From the NCBI GenBank assembly GCA_018402565.1, contig JAGYIQ010000003.1, forward strand, positions 1 through 64,000: a stretch of DNA of 64,000 bases. Reading direction: 5' to 3'. Numbering within the stretch: position 1 is the stretch's first letter; each line of letters begins with the position of its first letter. Source of the DNA: Pirellulaceae bacterium (GTDB taxonomy: Bacteria; Planctomycetota; Planctomycetia; Pirellulales; Pirellulaceae). The position numbers and the translations under genes are program-made. The notes under the pieces were generated by a model. That model did no database searches, was not told the DNA's origin, and worked only from the letters and a program-made list of their open reading frames with translations. Positions 17,514 through 26,820 of the stretch are shown piece after piece.

Positions 17514-18929
17514 TTACTCCGAGTCCTCCTCGTGAGTGATCTCCACCGACTGACCCATTTCGGCCAAGAGCGTGGTCAGGGCTTTGTCCATCGCTGGGCC
17601 CCGGGCGTTCTTGTAGCGAATGACACCGTCTTTATCCAGGATGTAGATCGTGGGCCATCCGGTCACGTTCCACTCGGTGGAGATCGGTCCACCGGTTCCG
17701 TCAGGTCCATTCCAGAAGCTCCGCCAATTGAGATTTTTCTCTTTGACGGTTTGGCGAATTTGTTCCAAGTCCCGATCGCTGTTGACACCGATCAAGGCGA
17801 AGGGCTTGTCCGAAAGTTGCTTAACGAGCGACCGCTCGTGCGGGTACATGGCCCGACAAGGCGGTCACCAGTCTCCCCAAAAGTCCAGTACCACGACCTT
17901 GCCGCGGTAGTCGCTCAATTTGAAGTCGACACCGTCGAGGTCCACGCCTTTGATGTCGGGAGCGACTTTGCCGATCTTGAGATTCTCGACCGCGAACAAC
18001 AGACGCTCGGCTTGCGGTCCCAGCGGCTGACGACGCGCGTCCTCCACTTTGGCATGTTTGGCGACGATCTCTCGCAGCAGCTCGATGGCACGCTTTTCAG
18101 CCGCCGGACTCTCGTCGCCCGACAGACCGCGCGCCAGGCTGAACATGGCCAAGGCACGAACCGTCGGATCTTTGGCCACCTTCAACAAGGCGTCCAAGTT
18201 GCGGCTGTCGCGCCCGATCATTGGCAACAATTGGGCCATTTCCGGACTATCCGCGAAATGCTCGATCATCAGCGCGGTTGCAGCGGCAGCCTCAGGCGTC
18301 TGCGGGGCACTGCGCAATGTCCACATGTAAACCTCTTTGGCGACATCCGATTGTGGAGCCGACTCAATCAGCTTCATCGCCTGCTGCGCGGTCTCTCGCG
18401 CCATTGGCATGATGGCATTCCGCAGTTGCGCCGCATCGGGCGTCGACTGTTGTAACTCCGTCACGCGTTGACGGAAGCCATCCAACAACGCCTTGACTTC
18501 CTCCTTGACGTCGTCGCCGCGTTGTTTGGCTTCAGCGGAGGCCTTTTTCTTGGCGGCGTTCTCGGCCAACATGGCCTTGCGTGCTTCAGCCGCATAGGTC
18601 CGATCCGCTTCCGACAACTGCTTGAGTTGAATCGTCTTTTGCGACCCATCGGCCATCTGCAACACCACGGCGTCGCGCTGGACTTCCACCAACGTGGCCT
18701 CGACCTTGTGCTGGCCGCTGGCGTCTGTCCAAGTTCGACTCTCCTGGGCACACGCATGCCCCATCCAAGTGGCAGCGACCAACCAGGCCACCCCCGTCAA
18801 GACGCGTCGGGTCAATCGCGTCAAATCTCGGGCGACGACCCGCCTCGACTCACCACGGTCCAGGCACCCCGGGCTGGGCCAGGGTCCCTCGTGAGGTCGA
18901 GATGTCGCCCGCTGCTCTGCTGGCTGCAT
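17514..18929 (-). CDS. SHD1-TlpA-like thioredoxin, probable selenoprotein (in-frame TGA in UPPC active site)
   Basis: 471 residues if TGA at 17867-17865 is read as selenocysteine. ATG at 18929 has TAGGAG 8 bp upstream. The start is Arg-rich with a hydrophobic segment (VLTGVAWLVAATWMGHACA) ending in a likely cleavage site, so export is expected. Next comes an SHD1 domain (RTWTDASGQHKVEATLVEV, VVLQMADGSQKTIQLKQL), common in planctomycetes, then a charged helical region, then a TlpA/AhpC-TSA-type thioredoxin fold: GKVVVLDFWGDW-U-PPCRAMYPHE and the cis-Pro motif VTGWPTIYILD. The TGA sits exactly where the first Cys of W-C-x-x-C belongs; the second Cys is present; the frame is intact for 116 codons on either reading and a SECIS-like hairpin follows. 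It likely acts as an exported thiol-disulfide oxidoreductase or peroxiredoxin-like enzyme. The alternative, a Cys-to-stop mutation, is less likely. Selenocysteine genes (selA, selB, selC, selD) are not in the window. Confidence 0.85.
17824..17867 (-). promoter_or_regulatory. Sec codon TGA (17865-17867) and candidate bacterial SECIS hairpin (17824-17839)
   Basis: On the minus strand, the 16-nt palindrome ACGAGCGGTCGCTCGT begins 25 nt after the TGA. It folds as a perfect 6-bp stem with a GGUC tetraloop; the loop starts 31 nt after UGA. Bacterial SECIS hairpins lie directly downstream inside the coding region with a G-containing small loop roughly 16-37 nt from UGA, and from memory E. coli fdhF uses a GGUC-containing loop too. 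The hairpin sits inside codons for Pro-His-Glu-Arg-Ser-Leu-Val. Confidence 0.75.
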
Positions 18930-19138
18930 CCGCAAACTCCTAAAAAAACAACAACCAATCGGTACGCCAAAGCCAACCACGGATGCTCACCCGCCGCGGC
19001 TTCTTCCCGCCCAGTGTAACCGAAATTCCGCGGTTTGCCAATTTTCCGTCAACCAGATTTCAGTCAGCCAAATTCGGGCAAGTTCATCCTCCCCCAGCGA
19101 AACTTCCGGCTAACGGTGTATCCGCCGGTGAACGACCC

Positions 19139-19318
19139 AGTGCTTTGTCAACATTTCATCTGGGGGTCGGTGTGGTAAAAGGGTCAGGCTTCAATTGCCG
19201 GAACGGCCCTACGGGTGCTGTGCACCATTGACGTGTGGTAAAGGGGACAGGCGTCAATTGCCGGAACGGCCCTACGGATGCTACGCACTATTGACGCCTG
19301 ACCCCTTTACCACACCCT
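19139..19318. mobile_element. Family 2 palindromic element, copy a
   Basis: The left end AGTGCTTTGTCA matches the family 2 terminus. The inside has two tandem GGTAAAGGGG(T/A)CAGGCGTCAATTG-type half-units, and the closing arm CAATTGACGCC...TGACCCCTTTACCACACC-like sequence runs up to the TAA of the DUF1501 gene. The right terminal CACTAG end is missing. As a transcript from the minus strand it would form a long hairpin starting 2-3 nt after the stop codon and may act as a terminator. Confidence 0.75.
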
Positions 19319-20740
19319 TTAGGCGATCAGCGGTGTCAACACCTCGCCGTGCACGTCCGTCAACCGCAGGTCGCGCCCCCCCGACCGAAACGTCAACCGC
19401 TCGTGGTCGATCCCCAGTTGATACAGGACCGTGGCCCACAGGTCGTAGAAGGTGGCCGGATTCTCGATCGCTCGGTACCCAAACTCGTCGGTGGCTCCGT
19501 AAATTGTCCCGCCTCGGGTCCCGCCACCCGCCAGCCACAGCGAAAAGCCGAACGGGTTGTGATCGCGCCCATTGCTGCCTTGCGAGAATGGGGTGCGGCC
19601 GAATTCGCCTGTCCACACGATCAGGGTTTCATCCAGCAGCCCGCGTTGCTCCAGATCTTTGATCAAGGCGGCGATCGGTTGATCCACCTGCTGCGCCATG
19701 GCTTGATGACCGGTCGCCAAGTCGCCGTGCTGGTCCCATGGATTCGCGGCCCCCCCGGCCCCAATCCCCACCGACAAACAACTCAGCTCCACAAAACGGA
19801 CGCCTTGTTCGACCAAGCGACGAGCCAACAAGCATTGCCGCGCGTAAGCACTCAACGTCGGATTGGCGTGCCCCACGCCATACATGTCCAACGTGGCCTG
19901 CGTCTCGTTGGACAAGTCGCACAGCTCCGGTACCGCCGTCTGCATGCGAAAGGCGGTTTCATAGTTGCGGATGGCCGAATCGATCGCGTCGTCTGACGCG
20001 GCTTCCGCGACCCATTGCTGGTTCAATTGCCGACTCAATGCCAACTGCCGCTGCTGGGCGGTTGCCGATCGTTGTGGTTGCAGGTTCGGCAAGGCGGCTG
20101 CCGCATCGGCTTGCAAAATCGATCCCTGCGTGTGCCCGGGCAAAAAGCCGTTGCTGAACAACGCCACTCCACCGTGTGGCGGCACGGCTCCACCACTCTG
20201 CAACACCACATAAGACGGCAAGTTCTGGTTGATCGTTCCTAACCCGTAAGCGCACCAAGCTCCCGCACTGGGATAACCCATGAACGGGAAGCCCGCGTGC
20301 ACAAAATAGTTGCCCTGCGCGTGCTCATTAAACGGAGTCGTCATCGAGCGCACGACGGCCAACCAATCCGCTACCTCGGCCAGTTGCGGGAACAGGTTAC
20401 TGATCGGCAGTCCCGCTTGGCCGGCCGGTGTGAAGACGAATGGGCTGGCCATGACCTGACCGTTTTGGTTGAACTGCGTGCGTTCTACTTTCATGGGTAA
20501 AGGGCGACCCTGCCACCGCTCCAGTTCGGGCTTGGGGTCGAAGCTGTCGACATGCGACACACCGCCCGACATGTAACAAAAGATGACCCGTTTGGCTCGT
20601 GGACGATGGTGGCAGCTCGCCAGTGCCGCGTCGCGTGGCAAACGGTCATCAGCCGCCGCTTGACCCTGCAGTAAACTGGTCAAAGCCATCCAGCCAAAAC
20701 CGGTCGAGGCCCGCTGCAACAGTTGTCGTCGATTCCACAT
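19319..20740 (-). CDS. DUF1501 twin-arginine exported protein
   Basis: 473 residues from ATG at 20740, which has AAGGA 9 bp upstream; the longer reading frame to 20824 lacks a good start. The N-terminus [20 protein letters not shown] is a Tat signal. The family hallmarks follow: [53 protein letters not shown] and [30 protein letters not shown]1501 proteins have an alkaline-phosphatase/sulfatase-like fold and are almost always encoded next to DUF1549/DUF1553 cytochrome-like proteins in planctomycetes, as here (gene ending at 21061, same strand). The pair is thought to act on polysaccharides or sulfated substrates, but no activity is established. Confidence 0.95.
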   Translation of the reverse strand: MWNRRQLLQRASTGFGWMALTSLLQGQAAADDRLPRDAALASCHHRPRAKRVIFCYMSGGVSHVDSFDPKPELERWQGRPLPMKVERTQFNQNGQVMASPFVFTPAGQAGLPISNLFPQLAEVADWLAVVRSMTTPFNEHAQGNYFVHAGFPFMGYPSAGAWCAYGLGTINQNLPSYVVLQSGGAVPPHGGVALFSNGFLPGHTQGSILQADAAAALPNLQPQRSATAQQRQLALSRQLNQQWVAEAASDDAIDSAIRNYETAFRMQTAVPELCDLSNETQATLDMYGVGHANPTLSAYARQCLLARRLVEQGVRFVELSCLSVGIGAGGAANPWDQHGDLATGHQAMAQQVDQPIAALIKDLEQRGLLDETLIVWTGEFGRTPFSQGSNGRDHNPFGFSLWLAGGGTRGGTIYGATDEFGYRAIENPATFYDLWATVLYQLGIDHERLTFRSGGRDLRLTDVHGEVLTPLIA

Positions 20741-20788
20741 AAGCTTGGTCCTTGAACTTGATATTTTCTGTAAGGGTTTGGTTTTGCC

Positions 20789-20951
20789 GTAACCGTTCAC
20801 GCCTCGTAGGGTGTCATGCAGCAAGTCGAGCTAACCGTCCGATTGTTTGCGAGTCAAAGCAAGTGGAGAACGCGACCGGTTTGCCCCCAGAACCAACCGA
20901 CTTGCGGAATGCACCAGCCCCGAGGATTACCTCCCACCCGTGAACGGTTAC
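20789..20951 (+). mobile_element. Family 1 inverted-repeat element, copy B
   Basis: 163 bp with perfect 12-bp ends GTAACCGTTCAC and GTGAACGGTTAC. This is the best-preserved copy and lies between the DUF1553 and DUF1501 genes. Diagnostic inner tracts: GTAGGGTGTCATGCAGCAAG, GCGAGTCAAAGCAA, GACTTGCGGAATGCACCAGC. Confidence 0.85.
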
Positions 20952-20984
20952 GTTTTGCCTACCCGTCACGGTAGCGGAGTAAAC

Positions 20985-21060
20985 CTAGTGCTTTGTCACC
21001 GTTTAATTTTGGGATCGGTGTGGTAAAGGGGGCAGGAGTCAATTGCCGGAACGGCGTCGC
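20985..21060. mobile_element. Family 2 palindromic element, truncated copy b
   Basis: Begins with the exact terminus CTAGTGCTTTGTCAC and continues through TTAATTTTGGGATCGGTGTGG and GGGGGCAGGAGTCAATTGCC, then stops at the DUF1553 stop codon. Only the left half is present. Confidence 0.75.
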
Positions 21061-24000
21061 TCAGCGGATCGTGGTGAACTCCCAAGTCAGCATCAAGGCC
21101 TGCGCCAACTCTGCCAGCGCTGAAGTCTCGTCCGCCTCCTGCGGATGTTGCTGCAGCGATTCCCAGCGGATTTCCAACGCTTGCCACTCGGCCTGCCGCT
21201 GCCGCCACTGGTCTTGCTCCGCCGGCTCCAACGCCGCCAACACTTGATCGTCGGTCAAATAATCGATCCCGCGCTGATAACTGGTGGCCACCTCCGCCGC
21301 CGTCAACGCCTTGTCATACACCCGCGCTTCAAACACTCGACCTCGCAGTCCTCGATTGCCACCGGCTGGCAGGTGCCGCAAACCCAAGGTCACCAGCCAA
21401 TCCCCGGCAGGCCACTCCACCGGCCCACTGCTGCGATACGCCGTTCCATAAGGTTGGCCCTCACGGTAACCGCGAACCCAACCGTCGGCGTCGTACACCA
21501 GGACTACCTGCACCGGGCGCGCGGCGGCCTCTGTCTCCAACGGGCCACCCAGTCCCTGCGTGCGATTGAACAACTCGCTGCCAGCCAACCATTGGCCGGG
21601 ATCACGTTCGCCGAACACCAATGCATCAAATCGCTGGCCGTCCAACGACTGCACGCTCAGGACGCCACCACCTCGTTGATTCAAGTCATCCAATTGCACC
21701 CAGACCTCCAGGCTTTTCTCACGCAAGGTATGGTCGACAGGGGCGGATTGCCAATAGCCGTTGTCGTCGACGACCAAGGCTCCGTCTGCGATCCGAGCCG
21801 ACCCCAGCGGCTGGCCCGGCCATGTGCGACTGCCCACGCGTTCATCAACACCGGCTGACACACCCTCCGACCCTGCGCCGGATCCTGTTGCGAAGGACCA
21901 ACGCACGCGTGGTTGGATCCGAGACGCGGTCGATAAGTCTCCGGCCGAAGGACCATCGTCGGATCCCAATCCATCGCCAGCGGCTACTCGCTTGTCCACT
22001 CGCTTGTCCATTCCTGCTGCGATCAGCCGCTGCTGTCGCGCTCGGACCGGTGCGGCCAAAGCTTCCAGGGCCGCGGCGACTCGTTGACGCTCTTGTTCCA
22101 AGACCCGTCTCTCGCGCCGCAACTCCCGGTTGGCTTGCTCCACGGTCGTCAAGTAAGCCAACCCTGCGGCCACCTCGTCATCACTGGCCGGCCGACTGAA
22201 GCAACGCCAGTACATCGTTTGAATGGCTGCTACCTGTTCCGACTCACTATTCGGCGCACCGACTTGTTGGGCCAAGTCCCGCGCGGCCTGCTGCAGCAGG
22301 GGATCGTTCCACATTGTGAGCGACTGGGCCGGTACCGTCGTGACATCGCGTCGTCCCACCGTTGATCCTGGCTCGGGAAAGTCGAAGGTCCGCAAGAAGC
22401 GGTCCAAAGCATTGCGACGCACGGCCGTGTAAATCGCCCTTCGCCGATGATCGCCCGCCGTTTGTGAGGGGCCGAACAGAGGTCGCTCCAGCGAACCGGC
22501 CGCCACCAAAATGGTGTCTCGAATCGTCTCCGCTTCCACCCGCCGCGCCGGGTAACTGGCCAAGTACACGTTGTCCGGATCCGACTGCCGCTGAGCCGCC
22601 GATCGCTCCGCGCTCCGCTGCCATGCCTGGGAACAGACGATCGCGCGAATGGTGTGTTTCAGCGACCACTGCCCACGACGTGAAAATTCGTGGGCCAAGC
22701 TATCCAATAACTCGGGATGCGAAGGCTCCGCGCCCAACTTCCCAAAGTTATCCGGAGTGGCGACCAATCCCCGACCAAACAAGTGATGCCACAATCGATT
22801 GACGATCACCCGCCGCGTCAGTGGATTGTCGGCCCGCACCAGATCCTCGGCCAATTGCCGTCGCCCGCTCTCGTCCGCAGGATAGTTGGCCCCAGGCAGC
22901 AAGGCCAAGAACCGTCGCGGCACCTCTTCGACCAGTTGGCGATGATCGCCCCGCACCATCAGCGCCTGATCCGCCACTTCCGCCTCGACCAAGCCAGGAA
23001 CGCGGATAGGCGTTGGTATGGCCTGCTCGAGCTTCTGATACAGGGCCACCAACGAGCCGGCTTGCGGCAACTGCTGCGGTACATTCACCAGCCAACCGAC
23101 TCTCAGGGCCGTCGTCAACAACAGAGCTTGCCCATCGCTCAACTGCCCGGCTCGCCACGCGGCCAAGGCGACTTCGATGCTCCGTGCAAACTGTTCGATT
23201 GCCTCCTCCAAATCTTGCGGTGCTGGACCAGGGCTGCTACTCAGCACCGTCAACAAGGCCTCGTCCCAGATCGACGGTGGAGCAGCTCCCGCGGGTCCCA
23301 ACCATGCCTGGCGGACTCCGAACCAGGAACGTTCGTCACCGGCCACCAACAACGGCGCGTCTTGGGCGTGCGCCAACTCGACATGAATCCGATCGCCCGT
23401 CCAATAAGCCAGATCAAATTTTTGCCAACGCCAGTTCTCACCCTGCAGTCGCACCAACGGATAGACCGTCCCGTCCCGCGGGTAGTCACGCACTACATAT
23501 CGGACCGAGGCCTGCCCAGCACCACTTACCTGCAACCACAGATCCTGCGGTTCACTCAAAGTCAGATCCCCAGACGTCAGCCGGGCTGCCAAACGCGACG
23601 ATAACAAGTGACTGTAGATCCCAGCAGGATAGATTCCCGTCACGGCTCTTTGTTCCTCGGAGGCGATCGCGAACTCACCAGCCGATTGCGACTCGTGGGC
23701 CAAGTGAGATTCGTTGGCCAACCAGCGTTCGATTCGCTGCCTTGGGGGCAGCGGAGACGCCCCATCTGCGCCCGCGTTCCCAACATCCGATTGCGCTTGA
23801 TTTGCCTGTAGCTGCAGGGTCTCGCGCATTTGTCGCCAGCGATCCGCCACGTTCACTTTCGCCGGGTCGGTAGTGGCCAACTGACGCAACCAGTTCTCGA
23901 TCGAGGCTTCCGCCTGACTGGTCGCTGCGGCGTTTTCATCTTTGGCCCAGGACCGTAGCCTGTCGCGCAGAGCGTCCGAGTCAGCCAGCCAGTCCGCGAT

Positions 24001-25368
24001 CAAGGCAGGCTGGATTTGCGACTTGAGCCGCTGCAGGGCCTCCAATTGCTGCGTTTGATCCGGCGCCGAGTTGATCACATGACGACCGGCTCGGTTCGAT
24101 CGTAGCACTCCGAACAAGGCAAAATAATCGTCTTGGCCGATCGGGTCGAATTTGTGATCGTGACAGCGAGCGCACGAGACGGTCAAGCCTAAAAAGGCTT
24201 TGGAGAAGGCGTTGATCTGATCGTCAATGAATCGCACTTGTTCGTCAAACGCATCCGTGGGAGCAAAACCGTGAAACACCATGCGCCAATGGGCCGTGGC
24301 GATGCGAGACTCGTTCCATCCGGTCTGAGGATCCAAACGCGGAACCTCCAGCAAGTCCCCGGCCACGTGCTCACGCAATAGTTGATCGTAGGGGACGTCC
24401 GCGTTCAGACTGCGAATCAAATAGTCCCGATAGTGATGGGCCCCGACAATGCCGGGGTCGCCTTCGGAGCCATGGGATTCGGCGTACCGAATCCAATCCA
24501 TCCAATGCCGCGCCCAGCGTTCGCCGAAATGTGGGCTGGCCAAAAGTTCATCGACCAACGCTTGGTACTCGCGTTGAAAGTTCGCCTCATCCACAGTCGA
24601 CAATCGCGCCTGCCAATACTGGGCTGCTTCAGCCGTGGGCGGCATGCCGATCAAACTCAGGTGCAAACGTCGAACCAACGTCACCGCATCCGCGCGTGGG
24701 CTGGGTACCAAGCCTTGTTTGCGCCAGCCCGCTGCGATCCACTCGTCGATCAACTCGTCCAGCGACCAAGCAGAATCGCCCAGTTCAACAGATGTCTCAT
24801 CGCTAGCGGTTGCGGCAATGGTCGGTGGCAGGTGCAGTTGGATTGGCTGAAATGCCCAACCGGCCAAGCGGCGCCTTAAAACTTCTGGCCAAGCGATTTC
24901 GGCGGCTAATTGTTCCGCCGTCGGCGGCTGATCGCGTGGGTCCGCCGCCCCCGCTGCAATCCAACGCTCGAAGTCACGAATTACCAACGGTGACAGAGCA
25001 GGCCGTCCCTCCGGCATCTCCAGCCCCTCCAGTTCATGTCGGAGAGTGCCTAACAAGCGACTGCGCTCCGGCTGCTCCAGATCCAGCACCGAGCCACCGG
25101 AGCCGCCCGCCAACAAACCTCCGCGATGATCCAATGCCAAATCGCTCTCGCGTGTGTCGTGCGAGTTGTGGCATTCGTAACAATGCTCAACCAAGATCGG
25201 ACGAATCCGCTGCTCGAAGAACTCGATCGACGCCGGATCATCGACCGTTACAGCCACGGCCCAGACCCAACTGCCCTGGCCAACCATGACGAGACAGATG
25301 ACCCGCAGCAATAGGGCTTGGGCCACTCCCAGTGGCCGGGACCGAACAGAAAACGCGCGAAGACTCAT
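21061..25368 (-). CDS. PSCyt1-PSCyt2 (DUF1549)-DUF1553-LamG multidomain protein
   Basis: About 1435 residues from ATG at 25368, followed by a signal segment (LLLRVICLVMVGQGSWVWAVA). Domains: PSCyt1 near residues 40-130 with the heme-type motif CYECH; DUF1549 at about 190-430 with RWARHWMDWIRYAESHG and a second motif CARCHDHKFDPI; a middle region of carbohydrate-binding type; DUF1553 at about 830-1080 (NPLTRRVIVNRLWHHLFGRG, YPARRVEAETIRD, NALDRFLRTFDFPEP, VPAQSLTMWNDPL); and a concanavalin/LamG-like C-terminus at about 1180-1390 (LEVWVQLDDLNQRGGGVLSV). It pairs with the DUF1501 gene 321 bp downstream on the same strand. Such pairs are abundant in Pirellulales and predicted to degrade complex glycans at the surface. 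Confidence 0.93.
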   Translation of the reverse strand: MSLRAFSVRSRPLGVAQALLLRVICLVMVGQGSWVWAVAVTVDDPASIEFFEQRIRPILVEHCYECHNSHDTRESDLALDHRGGLLAGGSGGSVLDLEQPERSRLLGTLRHELEGLEMPEGRPALSPLVIRDFERWIAAGAADPRDQPPTAEQLAAEIAWPEVLRRRLAGWAFQPIQLHLPPTIAATASDETSVELGDSAWSLDELIDEWIAAGWRKQGLVPSPRADAVTLVRRLHLSLIGMPPTAEAAQYWQARLSTVDEANFQREYQALVDELLASPHFGERWARHWMDWIRYAESHGSEGDPGIVGAHHYRDYLIRSLNADVPYDQLLREHVAGDLLEVPRLDPQTGWNESRIATAHWRMVFHGFAPTDAFDEQVRFIDDQINAFSKAFLGLTVSCARCHDHKFDPIGQDDYFALFGVLRSNRAGRHVINSAPDQTQQLEALQRLKSQIQPALIADWLADSDALRDRLRSWAKDENAAATSQAEASIENWLRQLATTDPAKVNVADRWRQMRETLQLQANQAQSDVGNAGADGASPLPPRQRIERWLANESHLAHESQSAGEFAIASEEQRAVTGIYPAGIYSHLLSSRLAARLTSGDLTLSEPQDLWLQVSGAGQASVRYVVRDYPRDGTVYPLVRLQGENWRWQKFDLAYWTGDRIHVELAHAQDAPLLVAGDERSWFGVRQAWLGPAGAAPPSIWDEALLTVLSSSPGPAPQDLEEAIEQFARSIEVALAAWRAGQLSDGQALLLTTALRVGWLVNVPQQLPQAGSLVALYQKLEQAIPTPIRVPGLVEAEVADQALMVRGDHRQLVEEVPRRFLALLPGANYPADESGRRQLAEDLVRADNPLTRRVIVNRLWHHLFGRGLVATPDNFGKLGAEPSHPELLDSLAHEFSRRGQWSLKHTIRAIVCSQAWQRSAERSAAQRQSDPDNVYLASYPARRVEAETIRDTILVAAGSLERPLFGPSQTAGDHRRRAIYTAVRRNALDRFLRTFDFPEPGSTVGRRDVTTVPAQSLTMWNDPLLQQAARDLAQQVGAPNSESEQVAAIQTMYWRCFSRPASDDEVAAGLAYLTTVEQANRELRRERRVLEQERQRVAAALEALAAPVRARQQRLIAAGMDKRVDKRVAAGDGLGSDDGPSAGDLSTASRIQPRVRWSFATGSGAGSEGVSAGVDERVGSRTWPGQPLGSARIADGALVVDDNGYWQSAPVDHTLREKSLEVWVQLDDLNQRGGGVLSVQSLDGQRFDALVFGERDPGQWLAGSELFNRTQGLGGPLETEAAARPVQVVLVYDADGWVRGYREGQPYGTAYRSSGPVEWPAGDWLVTLGLRHLPAGGNRGLRGRVFEARVYDKALTAAEVATSYQRGIDYLTDDQVLAALEPAEQDQWRQRQAEWQALEIRWESLQQHPQEADETSALAELAQALMLTWEFTTIR

Positions 25369-25513
25369 GGTCCGACCACCCGTGTGCAGGCAGGAAGCAA
25401 TTGCAATGCCCAACCCAGTCTAGCCCGATAGCGGTGCCGGGCCGACCGTTGTGGCACTGCCCCGTGACACTCGCATTGTAAACCATGGAGCCGCGGCTGT
25501 GTGGCCAAAATAA

Positions 25514-25705
25514 CTAGGCTCTGTCACCATTCAGTTTTGTGGCCGCTGTGGTACAGGGGTCAGGAGTCAATTGCCGGAACGGCCGTGTGGGTGCTGCTCA
25601 CAATTGGGTGTGGTAAAGGGGTCAGGCGTCAATTGCCGGAACGGCCCTGCGGGTGCTGCGCACAATTGACTCCTGACCCCTTTACCACACCCTGGCCCCG
25701 TTACC
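25514..25705. mobile_element. Family 2 palindromic element, copy c
   Basis: Starts with CTAGGCTCTGTCAC (two changes from the consensus end). It holds a partial half-unit and then a complete 29-bp inverted arm pair: GGTGTGGTAAAGGGGTCAGG on the left and CCTGACCCCTTTACCACACC on the right, with CAATTG boundaries. It lies between the sugar isomerase-like gene and the start of the DUF1553 gene. Confidence 0.8.
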
Positions 25706-25742
25706 ACACGCGGTCACGCTTGCAACGCCTAGCGGGCGCGCG

Positions 25743-26816
25743 TTAGAGAATCCGCGCGGCCCAGGCGGCGCGCGACTTGGCTAGGCCGGTTTCCAGCACC
25801 CACAGCGGCTCGCGTTGCCAGTAGTCCGGATTGAACAACTCCAGACTCAGCGCCCCCTGAAAACCACTGGACGCCAAATCACCCAACAGCTGCGGCAACG
25901 GCGCGACACCGTCCCCCGGAAAGACGCGGTCCTTATCGCCGATCTGGCTGCGATCCGGCGTCGCCGGATAGTCGTTGATGTGGAACAGCGACATGCTGCT
26001 TCCACTGACCAAGCGCAGCGCCGAGTCCGGCGAACCGCCCTTGTACAAGTGATAGACGTCCAACAACACGCCAAAGTCCCGCCCCTCTACCCGCGCTGCC
26101 AATTGCAACAATTGACTCAAATTTCCAATCGCCTGGCTGAAGCCCCACAACTCGAGTTGCGGGACCACTCCCACTTCTCGCCCGACAGCCGCCAGCCGAG
26201 CCAACCGCTCCGCGGCAAAATCCCAGTCAGCGATCGGACGATCGTTTTGCCCGACCGGCGGTGCAGCGATCGCTCGCCCCCCGATCGCCGCCACCTTCTC
26301 CATGTCACGCCGAGCCTTTTCAAACTCCGCGGTTGCCTGTGCTTCCTCCGGCTCCAACCAATTGGCAAAGGCAATCGCACTCTCGACCCGTAAACCGCAG
26401 TCAGCGATCTGTTGCCCCAAATCGGTCAACTTGCCGCCTTGCTCCGTGTAGCGATCCAACTCGTCGATCCACACCTCGATGCCGTCGTAGCCGGCTTGAG
26501 CGACCAAGGGCACCAACGTTTCGATCGGGAGTCGCTGTCCTCGCAGACACGACGTGTTGAAACAGAATCGCACTGCCGGTTCGACCACCGACTCCGCTGG
26601 GCTGGCCGAGTGACCCGTGGTTGCTGGCGTCGCCGACGAGGCCGCTGCACCAGCCCCGCCCACGTCGGCCCGAGGCTCAGTAGCACCAGCCAGGCCCGTA
26701 GAACCAAGGCCCGTAGCACCCATCCCCAGTCCGCCCATTCCCAAGCCGCCCATTCCCAAGCCCAGGCCACTGCGGGTCAGCCACTGACGACGATTCAGAA
26801 AATGCGACAAATTCAT
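25743..26816 (-). CDS. Tat-exported sugar phosphate isomerase/epimerase-like protein (xylose isomerase-like TIM barrel)
   Basis: 357 residues. N-terminus NRRQWLTRSGLGLGMGG is a twin-arginine signal whose hydrophobic part is a repeat of Gly-Leu-Gly-Met-Gly. After an Ala/Gly/Thr-rich linker, the AP-endonuclease-2/xylose-isomerase-like barrel starts at about residue 85: ETLVPLVAQAGYDGIEVWID, CGLRVESAIAFANWLEP, VGVVPQLELWGFSQAIGN, DFGVLLDVYHLYKGG, SLFHINDYPATP and GALSLELFNPDYWQ, with metal-ligand Glu, Asp and His in the expected places. ATG at 26816 is 4 bp after the stop of the upstream Old Yellow Enzyme gene, so the two are an operon. Such exported isomerase-like proteins are very common in planctomycetes and probably act on inositol- or ketosugar-type substrates (inference). 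Confidence 0.88.
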   Translation of the reverse strand: MNLSHFLNRRQWLTRSGLGLGMGGLGMGGLGMGATGLGSTGLAGATEPRADVGGAGAAASSATPATTGHSASPAESVVEPAVRFCFNTSCLRGQRLPIETLVPLVAQAGYDGIEVWIDELDRYTEQGGKLTDLGQQIADCGLRVESAIAFANWLEPEEAQATAEFEKARRDMEKVAAIGGRAIAAPPVGQNDRPIADWDFAAERLARLAAVGREVGVVPQLELWGFSQAIGNLSQLLQLAARVEGRDFGVLLDVYHLYKGGSPDSALRLVSGSSMSLFHINDYPATPDRSQIGDKDRVFPGDGVAPLPQLLGDLASSGFQGALSLELFNPDYWQREPLWVLETGLAKSRAAWAARIL

Positions 26817-26820
26817 CTAA

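Noticed and set aside
17865..18980. Reading the thioredoxin as two genes or a pseudogene split by TGA
   Set aside because: The TGA is exactly at the active-site Cys, the frame is continuous on both sides, a SECIS-like hairpin follows, and there is no other damage. The downstream piece alone has no start signal.
25501..25746. Small ORF ending TPDPFTTPW
   Set aside because: It is a translation of the family 2 element; the same peptide pieces arise from every copy (19195, 50628 and others).
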